Shown here: in pieces, positions 33,452 to 43,691 of the stretch
Layout of the letters: the number at the start of each line of letters is the position of its first letter
How positions within the stretch are numbered: the first letter of the stretch is position 1
Origin: Evernia prunastri
Taxonomy: Eukaryota > Ascomycota > Lecanoromycetes > Lecanorales > Parmeliaceae
DNA: 64,000 nt
Assembly: GCA_003184365.1 (NCBI GenBank)
Contig: NKYR01000038.1
Span: 1-64,000 of the forward strand
Direction of reading: 5' to 3'
Position numbers and translations under genes: made by a program
The notes under the pieces: model-generated
Told to the model about the DNA's origin: nothing
Databases searched by the model: none
What the model saw: the letters and a program-made list of their open reading frames with translations, nothing else

Positions 33452-36364
33452 ATGAGCCAGGATCATCATCCTCGCGATGGCTCCGCTGGCCCTTCCTCTA
33501 GTCGCTCCGTACCCAATCATCCATCTCCAATCTCAGGAACGCCGCATTATATGACAGTGGGCAATGGCTCGACTTCAGCCAGCGCGGCAGCATTGATGTC
33601 GACTCTCGACCACGACTCAGGCTATGGATCGAGTATTGCCGGCGATAGCTACACCAATGATGGTAGCAAAGGGTGGCACCCAGGACTGACATCGGATCAA
33701 CCCACACCAGAATTTACCCCAAGAATATCTGACGAGATGAAGCCAGATGCAGAGAAGGATAGGAGAATTATGGCTAGTCATGTTCACCAGCTTTATTACA
33801 ACCAGAACCGCGCTGCGCTCGGGCGCCAGATCACGAAGACCGTGGAGGCGCTTAAGGGTCTACAGCGGATGAATTCGACATGGCCTGCACAATACCCTTC
33901 TCTACGGGAACCCCCAAAACCGAAGCCAGATCCCAGACCCGGCTTCGCACATACTCAGTCGACCGTCGCTGGTGGAGACATCCACAGAGGGAAGGACAAT
34001 GTCCCTTTGCGCCCAGGTGCTCCACGCAGGGCTGCCACTTCCCTCGGCGAAGAATCGACAGCAGAATCGAGCTCTGCAGCTGAAGTTCGCAAACCTGTAG
34101 AACCAGAAAGGCTCATCACACCTCAGTCGGCACAGGACTTCTCGGTACTGAAGCTGAACATGAATGTCCAAGGATTCACACAGGCGGAAATTGCACATTC
34201 AATGAAGAAGGAATCAATAGCGTCTCTATTGGATGGGAGAATAAATCAGAGTATACGGCATCTGCTACGGTTGCGAGATCGGATTGAGGACACCTCCAGC
34301 AAAGTCCTAGTGACAGGAGATTTGAATGCAGGCAAATCAACATTCTGTAACGCGTTGCTGAGAAGAAAGATCCTACCAGAAGATCAGCAACCGTGTACGA
34401 GCATTTTCTGCGAGGTCTTGGACGCCAAGGAGAATGGCAATCTGGAAGAGGCGCATGCGGTGCACAAGGACATCACCTATAATCGGAATGACGAGACCAC
34501 GTATGATGTGTACCCTCTGCAGGACTTGGAGAAGATCGTCACGGACAATCAGACCTATACCCAGTGTAAAGTCTACGTTAGGGACATTCGGACGATCGAC
34601 GAGTCCTTACTCAACAACGGCGTTGTGGACATTTCGATAATAGACGCACCTGGTCTCAATTCCGACTCCTTGAAGACCACAGCGGTCTTCGCGAGACAAG
34701 AGGAAATCGATGTTGTGGTCTTTGTAGTCTCCGCCGCCAACCATTTCACTCTCTCGGCCAAAGAGTTCATTTGGAACGCCGCGCACGAAAAGGCATACAT
34801 CTTCATTGTGGTCAATGGATTCGACAACATCAAAGACAAAACTAGATGTGAGCGCATGATCTTGGAGCAAGTTGCAACCTTGAGTCCAAGGACGTTCAAG
34901 GAGTCCTCGGAATTGGTACACTTTGTCTCAAGTAACGCAATTCCAGTTGCGCCTGCAATTGGTCCAGGTCCTCCTGGCGGTGATGGCGGTGGAGGCAGCA
35001 GCGGTAGCAGCTCCGGGGCTTCGAACGATTTGCCATCACCGGATGACGATGATGAGACGCTAGGGAAGCATGGCGAGCCCGGCTCACCTCCGAAGAAAGA
35101 TAAGGGAAAGGAAAGGGAAAAGCTGCAGGATTTTGAGCAACTGGAAGGCTCACTCCGACGATTTGTGCTCGAGAAGCGTGCCAGGTCCAAGCTCGCCCCT
35201 GCCAAAACCTATCTTCTCAACGTTCTCGCGGATCTCAATTTGCTAGCCACCGTCAACCGCGATATTGCCCAATCTGAGCTTGACCGCGTGTCGCAGGAAC
35301 TTCAGGAGATTGAGCCAGCCTTCGAAAAATCGAAGAAAGCGCGGACAGAAGTCAGCGATGATGTCGACAAGACAATCGAAGAGACATGCTCAACTATCTA
35401 CAACAACACCCGCACCATCATAAACAACGCTATTTCCCAAGTCGCTGCCACCAATCTCGGCGTTCCATATCCCGGCCTCATGAGTGCATTCCAATACGCC
35501 GAAGATATCAAACAGGCTATGCTGGACCAGATTTCCCAAGCGGTCACAATCTGCGAAGAAAAGGCCAAGCAAAAGACGATCGGTAGCGTGAACGCCATTA
35601 AAGGTCTAGGCGTACTACATCTAGGTGACGAGTACAATGACTTAAATTTCAACTCGGATCGGATGTTCACAAAGAGACGAGACCTCTTAGCCAGACAAGT
35701 CGATTTCGAAATCGAATTCTCAGACTTCTTCGACATCAGCAGCCTCTGGGAACAAAACGAAAAGGTCGCAGGTACGGGCATGGCTTTGACTGTAGCAAGT
35801 GTGATGGGTGGACGCATGATGGGCGGCTTCGGCTGGGTAGATGGCGCTGTCGGCGCCGCTAGGGTCATGGGAACGCAAAACATGCGGAAACTCATCGTTC
35901 CGGGCCTCATCGCCGCAGGTAAATCCCTCCACCTCTCTCCTGCCTCCTGTTTCAAAAGCTCACGCTGACTGGCTCGCGACGACACAGTGGTCCTAGCAAC
36001 CACCTACACCCTGCACACCATCCCCACCACCCTCCCACCCCGCCTCGCCCGCCGCATCTTCTCCACCCTGTCCGCGCTCGACTACACCCACACCAACGCC
36101 TCCCGCATATCCACCGAAACCCGCAAAGTCCTCCGCTACCCGGCCGAGAACCTGCACGCCGGCCTCCAGCAGAGCGTCCGGGAGCTGGGCGCGAAGAGGG
36201 AGGAGCGCGTCCGGGTCCGGAAGGAGTCCGAGGTCGCGAGGAGGTATTTCGGGAACCTGGTCCGGGAGGCGGGCGAGGGGAGGGGTAGGGTCGAGGACGT
36301 GGACCTGGAGGGCGCGCAGGTGCCCGGGGTCGCGGGGGGGTATGAGGAGGGCGTCATGGTTTGA
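33452..36364 (+). CDS. fzo1: Mitofusin Fzo1, outer mitochondrial membrane fusion GTPase
   Basis: Two exons (33452-35918, 35988-36364) give 947 residues. A dynamin-type GTPase starts near residue 285: P-loop GDLNAGKSTFCN, switch Thr in QQPCTSIFCEV, G3 DAPGLNSDSL (about 398), and G4 as VVNGFDNIKDKTRC. Coiled-coil helices follow (LDRVSQELQEIEPAFEKSKK) and a hydrophobic pair of segments spans about 770-830 (TGMALTVASVMGG, KLIVPGLIAA then VVLATTYTLHTIP across the intron), followed by a coiled-coil tail. This is the mitofusin order. A Gly/Ser/Pro-rich insert lies near 34966-35110 after the G4/G5 region. The second exon is markedly GC-rich. It is divergent from vps2. Confidence 0.95.
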
Positions 36365-36817
36365 GAGGTGGGCCAGAGAGTGGGGATCAGGGGATGGGGG
36401 TCGCATGATGAAGGAAGGGGTCCTCTTGCCTGGCGATAGAGCGAGATGGGATGCTGCACGCACGCCGAGGGAAGCATTCTTATTCGATCACCCGTGGCCT
36501 GTCTTTTAGTCTCCACACAATCCTTTTTTGACCATCATGGGTCAATAGCTCTTGAGCATTGAAAACGCCGGTTATTATCAGTGTTAGTGGTTTTATTCGG
36601 AAGAGAACAACGGTGTGGCACTCCAATCATGAGTATGTGACTTGTATAATGGTATTTACTCGGTTTATACATACATCCTACAGAAGCAAGCATAATCGGA
36701 GCGCATATCTCCGTCAAACACCCTTTCACACATGCACTCATCCGTCTCACGAACCTCCTTACACAGACATAGAATGTTTGACACGTCGTAATCATCATCA
36801 AGTCTTACACACGAGAT
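36365..36817. other. Convergent intergenic region
   Basis: Short 3' flanks of fzo1 (plus) and the Zn2Cys6 regulator (minus). I see no gene or repeat. Confidence 0.5.
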
Positions 36818-39800
36818 CTAAAACCCCATCCCGCCCTCCCCGAACCCATCGCCTTTGTACCCACCCTCGTTCACCAGCTTACCCAACACTTCCAGATTGT
36901 TGTGCGTCTCCGGCCCGAAGGCGCCACCGAACCACGCGTTGTCCCCGCCTCCCATGCCGTCGTTCCCCAGCAGCGGTTGAAGGTCAAGTGTGAGCCAGTC
37001 CGAAGGGAAAGGCATGGGGTCGTCATCGCTTGGATAGAACGGTTGCTGTGGCTGGTTTTGGTTCGCATTGGGGGACTGCGTGAAAGGGTTTACGAAGTTG
37101 CTGTTGGGATTGAAAGGGGTGTAATTGTTCCCAATGGGCGGCATGATGGATATGTTGCTGTCGTGAGGGGAATTGTAGGTGCGCGATATACCAGCTAGGG
37201 GACCTTGTCTATCGTCGTATTGGAATCGATCACTAGGGTTGAAGTTCCTTGTGTCGGTTGAAACGTCCTGGGAGGCAAAGTGGGTCTGCTGCTCCCTGAG
37301 GCTGTTGTTCCGCTTCGCTTGCTCTGGGGTAGACAGGGACCCCGGAGGTAGTCGGACAAATTGGGTGTTAATTGCTGTTATCAAGCTCTCGAGGACGTCG
37401 GCAATTCGTAAGCAGAGATGGACGTCATCGACTACGCTCGTTCGTAAGGCTTTGACCGTATCTTTCAAAAGGCGGAGCGATACTGCTACTTCGTCCTCTT
37501 TCCCGCCAAGGGCGAAGCTCTGGAGGAGCTGTGAGACGAGGGCAACTCGAATAGTGGGGAGGGTTCATCTACCTTCAAAAGAAACATAGCAGCCGAGATG
37601 ATTCTGAAATAGGTCCGCACAGTAGCGTGCTTAAGATGGTCATCAGGGAGAAGAACCTCCAAGACATGGTGCAAGACTGTCCTCGCGGAATCAACCACCT
37701 TTCGTATATAAGGCTCGTTCCTATTGTAGACGCTTGCATACGATGAGGAAATAGTAGATACGGGTGACTGCGGGCTTTCGCCTTGGGGAGGTGGATTGGC
37801 CTTCGCAGCCCAATGCTCCATCACAGCTTGAAGTGCCAGAGAGTTGATGTAGAGAGCTGTAAGGGTTCAGTGAGGAGAGTTGATATGAATCGGCGTACAA
37901 AAACTTACTCATGTAATGATACTCGATCGAAAGGATGATTCTCGGGTACACTGGGACTTTATTTCATTGGTCAGGTTGGGTGTGTCATGCTTAGCTATGT
38001 GACTTACGATCTAGAGCATTGAATCTTTTTAGCCATGACCGGAGGAGAGGGTCAAGTTGTTTGAGTTCTACGATGTAGCTTTCGTTCTGGACCAGCCGTG
38101 TCGTTTGATCTTTAGACGAAAAAAGCCGGTCGTTGCAGTCTTTCATTATGATCATCAGCTCCAGCCAGCTCTGCTGAGTCTTGTCTACAGGATCATTGAG
38201 AAGAGTCGAATCCACTAGCAACATATCAGCGCAACTGCAAAGCCCACTAACGGGACAAATACCTGAGACGAAGCCTTCTTTCACTCTCTCGATAGTAAAG
38301 TGGTTGATCTGGTCGGAATACATGCTCGGGATCCCAAATCTGCCGCTAGCCTGCGTAATAAAGACGTAGAGCATTCGTTCAACTCTGTCCGCTCGTTTGT
38401 TGTACGCAGTTGCTCCACCGCTCCGTTTCCCTATTCCATCAACAGAAAGAATCCCGTCGGAGTAGGCACCGAAGATGCCAAGCTCATATGCTAGGACATA
38501 TGACGTTCCAATAAGGCTCCAGCACATTCGGTCTGACCGTACGGCTGGCTCGCTCCATGCAGAGCCCATATATAGAGTTTTTTCATCCGCAGGATTGTTA
38601 GCATCCTCCGCAGGAGCTAGAATATCATCGTCATCGTCCCTGGGCGGAAAATGCATGGACCGAGGATGGAATTCGTTCAGGAGAAGAAGACTAAACATAC
38701 AATTAACCGAGTAGGGGAAGCATGAACTCGAGGCAGGATACTACCTCTCGATTGTACCTAGCGTGCGCAGTCCTCCTTTTCCAGAATTTGTCTGGCCGGG
38801 TCTTCGGGTGCCTGCGCCACAAAAGCCTCCTCCGAACTGCTCCTGTCCCCAAAACATACGCGTGATCATATTCTGCAGGTACGACCATAGTCTCTCGTGG
38901 ATCATGAAGGACCGAGTTTTGCCCCCTGGGCCTGAGAGTTCCATGTATCGGGAAGCAATTGTAAGCACGGTGACTGTAAGCATTGGCTCATCATTCACAA
39001 GGTTTGAATAGGCTGCATGTGAGTCGAATGCCGGTAGACTAATTGGGGTAAGAGGCGAATGGTACTTGTAGAAGCTGCGAATGTCAGCCTAACCTGTTGA
39101 AGCAAAAATAAGGGACGTGCGTACTAATCGACGTATGAAATTGCCTCTTTCGCCGTGAACCATCCAGCACGGACGAATCTAAGCCGCGACCACAGCCTGA
39201 GCGCCTCAACTGGAATAATAGTATTGTCGTTGTCTGTGTTGCTTCCTGAAATGGCTGGGTCTATATTCAAAGAATAGTTCGGCCCTCCTCGCTGCTGTGA
39301 CGGAGAGCCAGGATTGTATCTGCCATGCCCAATGCTCGAGTATTGCACGGACTGGCTTGTCGAGCGTTGCCCTTGACTCGCGGTATCTCTACGCTGCATG
39401 TGCCCGCTCTCATCGGAAGCTTTGAGGAGCAGATGCAACGCATCGCCTGGTACATTGATAGGGCTCTGGAATAGTGCGGCAGCGGTCTCATTGGAGACTT
39501 CCTGATCCTGGCTATCTTCAGCCCCTCCTATCTCTCTGTCCGTAGCGTATGAACCGTCTTGCTGGACAGGCCGCTCTCTGTGTATATCGTATCCGTCCAG
39601 AGGTGATGCAGTAGGTAGGGATCCCGAAGTCATAGACTGTCGGCCATGGAGTAACGACTGTTGGTCATAAGACCCAGAAACCCGAGCACCTTTTCTTCTG
39701 GCAAGGTGTGCGGCATAATCCTCGTCTGGGGGTCCGTCCCCCGCGGATTGACCATCCTCACTGTCGGCCTTTCTTTTTCTCCTGGTGGCGGAGAAGTAGC

Positions 39801-40072
39801 ATTCCTTGGCTTCGCGGCGACATCTAACACACGGAGGATCGTGAGGTTCATCAACAGGTCCTAGGTCGCAGCGGACCTTTCTTTTCCTGCAAGGAATCTG
39901 CGCAAGCCTACATTAGCGAACGGGGGGGAAGGGGATTGGATAGGGTTTGCTTTACGCAAGCTTGATAAGTCCTCTTGTGCAGTGGTGGTGCAGATGTATC
40001 TCCAGCATGTGATGCTTCATGCGACTTCCCGGAGATCGGATCTGCAAGTTGCTGCGGAGTTGCAGTTGCCAT
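36818..40072 (-). CDS. Zn2Cys6 binuclear-cluster transcription factor
   Basis: Eight exons on the minus strand (40072-39956, 39897-39125, 39074-38745, 38690-38263, 38214-38008, 37950-37909, 37856-37573, 37528-36818) give 963 residues with all phases agreeing. Cysteines at 39, 42, 49, 62, 65 and 72 (QAC, IPCRKRKVRC, PPCVRCRREAKEC) form the DNA-binding cluster, followed by a basic tail (RRKRK). The middle region matches the fungal regulatory domain (NDEPMLTVTVLTIASRYM, FMIHERLWSYLQ, LLLLNEFHPRSMHFPP). The C-terminus is Asn/Pro/Phe-rich with acidic patches, a likely activation region. The intron between Cys39 and Ile40 splits the zinc cluster. Intron 4 (38215-38262, 48 bp) has no stop in frame. 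It looks most like the War1-type group, but the target genes are unknown. Confidence 0.9.
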
Positions 40073-40559
40073 TGTCGTGGCTTGAGCAGCAGAGAAGGCA
40101 AGAGGCGGCTACCTGCGGAGATGTTGTGGATGCGCCGTTTATACTTTAGATAAGCCCTTGACAGCTACCTCGAGCTATCGCAACGTAGCTTCAAGGCTCT
40201 ACAGCGACAACACTCTTCATATACGGAGAGTTGATGAATAGATTGAATTTGCTGGAGTAAGATAACTGTGGTACAATTACTGCGAAATACTGTCTCGCAC
40301 TGCGGTATATGCCCCCCCTCTCGAACATTATCAACTTTGTCTAATTACCAGAGGATCTGCAGTTACTTGAATTTGCGTCGTTCCTGAATATCTAAGCTAC
40401 GGACTGAATTCTTCCTCTTTGCGAACATTAGGAGTAGCCAATCATTATTCTTTTCCATTGCCCATTGCCAAGACGCCGATCAATGCCCCAGCTATTCAGA
40501 ACAACTCCATCGCCATGCTCAAAAACAGCTCGAAAAGACGATCATCAGTCTTCGGCGGA
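40073..40559. other. Intergenic between Zn2Cys6 regulator and chs7
   Basis: Promoter region of the Zn2Cys6 regulator and 3' flank of chs7, both on the minus strand. No gene is supported. Confidence 0.5.
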
Positions 40560-41678
40560 CTAGCCGCCGTAGTTCGAATCTCGGAGAGGGTACGTGCTGC
40601 TTGCGTACTCAGAAGTACCGTCGTGATAGATAGTTCCCCGTCGGTCATCTTCAGGAAGTAGCTCTTTGACTTCCCAGTTGCCTTGCTTTGTTCCGACGCT
40701 GAATTCGAGATCTTCCTTGGTAATGGAGTCCCAGTACTGGAATCTGTGTAAGCGACACTCCGACCCGAGATTCATTCCCCTTTTAGGCTTACCTTGTAGA
40801 CCATCATGACCGCTAAAAGATTGCATATTGTAGCGAAGAACAATCCGTCAAGATAATGTGATACAGCGTTGCAGATAGTATCACTGAATACGTAGAGAAT
40901 CACCTGGCCAATGACGAAGAAGAAAACCCCAAAGGAGATATCTCCGAGCGGCCAGCGATCTTGCAGAGTGTTCGTGACAAGTATGATCTGCATAGCCAAG
41001 TAGATCAAGAGGCATATACCATTAAGCAGATACAGCACCACGAACAGGCCAAGGGTGTTGGTTGGGCCCAATCCAGCTTTCCCTTTGAACGTCAAGATGG
41101 ATACAGCGCCTGAGATCACGAACATCCCAATCGAAGAGCCTCGGAGGAGCCACACAGATTGTCTAGTACCATCCTCATATAGTTGAAATCCGACGAAGCC
41201 ATTGATTAGGAGGCAAGTGCAAAGGGCGGAAGTGAAGCCGTTCTGTACGGCGACGAAGTAAGGGAAGGCACTCGATCCGGGGGGTATGACTCCGGCGTCA
41301 AGTATGAGTGAGGTCATGGTCAAAGCCATGTAAATGTAAAAAAAAGTGGTTATTTCTTTCCGACCTATATTTAGAACACCACATGTCAGAAGAACGCATT
41401 CCTAACTATGGGCATGGTCCAGGCGCGACTTGCTCACCGACAGCTGTGAACTTTGAGCGCACATGCAGTACCATGATAGCCGCCATGCCTAGCGCTAAGA
41501 TGTGGATGAAGTCGGTTGCAGCCTCGAAGATGATGGTGTTGGCCAGTTCAATGCTTCGGGCATAGCAGATTGCTTGGATGCCCGTCACGCCATTTGAGAT
41601 AGGATTCGCAGGCCCCACAACGGAGCACACTGGCAATACGCTCTTGCGGCATATCGACTGGAAGTCTCCAAAGCCCAT
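40560..41678 (-). CDS. chs7: Chitin synthase export chaperone Chs7
   Basis: Three exons on the minus strand (41678-41438, 41364-40793, 40736-40560) give 329 residues, the usual Chs7 length. The start MGFGDFQSICRKSVLPVCS is typical. Seven hydrophobic helices follow, with conserved loops IELANTIIFE, ALHVRSKFTAVG-like end of helix 2, LILDAGVIPPGS, FVGFQLYEDGT, NTLQDRWPLGDI, FVIGQVILYVFSDTIC and HYLDGLFFATICNLLAVMMVYK. The cytosolic tail reads WDSITKEDLEFSVG. Chs7 in the endoplasmic reticulum lets class chitin synthases such as Chs3 leave for the plasma membrane. The last acceptor is taken at 40737-40739 (TTCCAG) because the earlier CACAG breaks the conserved frame. Confidence 0.95.
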
Positions 41679-43529
41679 GGCTTCCCGCCCCGTTCGTGCG
41701 AAGTGTAGTGGTGAGGAGGTGTCGTTGCTTGGTATGGGCGTGGGGGTCCAGGTTGACGGCAAAGGGCGGTGTGTTACTACGTAATGCGTAGCGAAGCGCA
41801 GAATGCGAGAACAAGTGAGTAGTGTACAGCAAGAAGGAGTGTCGAGAAAAAAGGAAAAGTTTGTTTGTTGTTCAGGAGTCTTTGAAGGTTTCGGCCGAGA
41901 TCGTAAAGTAAAGTAAGGTAAGGAAGTAGCTATATGCGCTTACTAATCGCTTTGTCTAGCGTTCGATAGTAATCGGGTGTTGCTGTGCCCGAGGCGTCGG
42001 AGACCCAGGCCCCAGTCGCCAAGCAGCCACAGCTTCCAAACTTTCACTGCGGTTTTTCACTTTCCACGGAGACAAATATGATTGAACGCTCCTACCAATC
42101 CCAATGCCTATCCATTCGGTATGGAGATTCCCAAAGAACCATGAGCAATTCATATGGTATCATTGCCCACAGCGTAAATCCCACTACTTACAGAGTCAAT
42201 CGCTTGAAGATTACTTCCATATGCGATATATGCGACCCATCAGAACCTTTCAAATCTCTTCTGAACACGAGGCAACGGCCCGGCCAGCGCCCCACAAATG
42301 GAGCCCTTTCCCAGCGGTCTGTGCATGCATATGCAATGTTCAACCTAGGCGGGCGAGGCTTAAGCACCTCGCCTTACTGCATGCACCATTCGGCACTTAC
42401 AGGCCCATATCGTTCTTTTGACGCCTTTTTCATGCAGACCATAGGCTCGGATAGATCTATCCTTCTTTTGAACAGCTGTCATACAAACCTTATGAGGTCA
42501 CTTGACCTCTCTAGGCTCCAGCTGGCTAACAGCGGGGACAAGGGGCCATGAAGCAAAAAAAGTCCGGGAGCAAGCCTGTTTCAGCCCTTATGAATGAACA
42601 CAGGTCGCTGACTCCTGGGTATGGGTTTCAACGCCGCGGATATCACACCTTACCAAGGCTTGCCGCCTCCAAACGTTTGACCAATACCTATACCCCACAC
42701 TTGCTCACCTCGCCAGATCCCGAAACGTTTAACCCGACTACACCCCAGTTTTCTCCAGCTAGATGAAGGCTTCCGTGATGCTTCTACGGCTGTTAACTTT
42801 GATGCGCTCCAATTCAATGCGTCGAGGATGCTACTGAAGATCTCAATCAAGCTGGTCGGCGTATTTTAGGTTGGTAGGTTTAGGTTTGATCACGATTTCT
42901 TTTTGAATTGCAAGGCCCAAGCTTCAAGGAGCTTCTTAGTCGCTTTGACCGCCTACGAGCGTTAATTGCTCCATAACTCTCTCGTTCCTCACACTTTGCG
43001 CTCAGCTACTGGCCATTATACTCCACGCCAACGATAGGTTATCCTGCACTGCTCGGGTGGTACTCGGATGATGCTGAAGCGCAAGTACATGCCTGCTTGG
43101 TTTTTCCCCTTGCGACAATAAACGGCGAAAAATTTCATGGCGCCGAGATCTGTTCAAAACCCATACTTAACCATGTCATCTTCTACCCAATTTCCGTTCC
43201 AAGCACCGTCTCATAGGCACTCCAGAAAGACGTCGCCAGTCTTCCAATCACGACCTCCATTCTGATCCCCAAAAGCATACCGCAATTCCGTCATAAGGCT
43301 TCAATCAGCTCGTCCGTCAACACACAGTGGTCCATCTGCCCATTTGATCTTCAACAAATCTCGAGTTCACGGTTCTGGGAAGGGCAGGGTTACTACGGCG
43401 CGTTTGTTGGCACCATTCTCGTGGTACGAGCACTGCGACGCTCTTAGTTGATGCTATCAGTACTAATACCATCCCAGATTAGCGTTCGGATTCAAACACC
43501 TACTCCGTCACCCACGAACCCTCATCAAC
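41679..43529. other. Intergenic, no supported gene
   Basis: Includes the chs7 promoter. An open stretch at 41985-42551 begins with GTG, has no ATG near its start and no family resemblance, so it is not called. I see no repeat or RNA gene. Confidence 0.45.
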
Positions 43530-43691
43530 ATGTGCGAATACACACGAAACTACTACGTCTATTCGAACTGTACAGACCCAGCCATGCACTTCACGCGAAC
43601 GTCGACGGAAGGGAATGCAAAGAAAAAGTGCGCCAAAGCACCCCACGAGCGTTTCATTGTGGTCTCGGGTACCTGCAACATATGTCGGTAG
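43530..43691 (+). CDS. 53-residue Cys-rich protein, MCEY type
   Basis: A short single-exon frame starts MCEYTRNYYVYSNCTDPAMH and ends with a CNICR tail. It has Cys at 2, 14, 34, 49 and 52, His at 20 and a PHERFIVVSG block. This layout (MCxY, aromatic run, Cys, H, PHERxIVV, CxxC) recurs as very short predicted proteins in filamentous ascomycetes. Cys and His spacing could bind zinc, but no function is known to me. There is no signal peptide. It is short enough to be missed by length-filtered gene finders. Coding status is inferred from the conserved layout. Confidence 0.6.
   Translation: MCEYTRNYYVYSNCTDPAMHFTRTSTEGNAKKKCAKAPHERFIVVSGTCNICR

Noticed and set aside
36000..36460. Minus-strand open frames opposite the fzo1 3' end
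   Set aside because: Shadow of a GC-rich coding exon; no independent support.
40740..40750. Earlier acceptor CACAG for the last chs7 exon
   Set aside because: It shifts the frame and loses the WDSITKEDLEF tail; the next acceptor (TTCCAG) preserves it.
41985..42551. 188-residue open frame
   Set aside because: Starts with GTG, which is not a normal eukaryotic start, and shows no domain or splice support.
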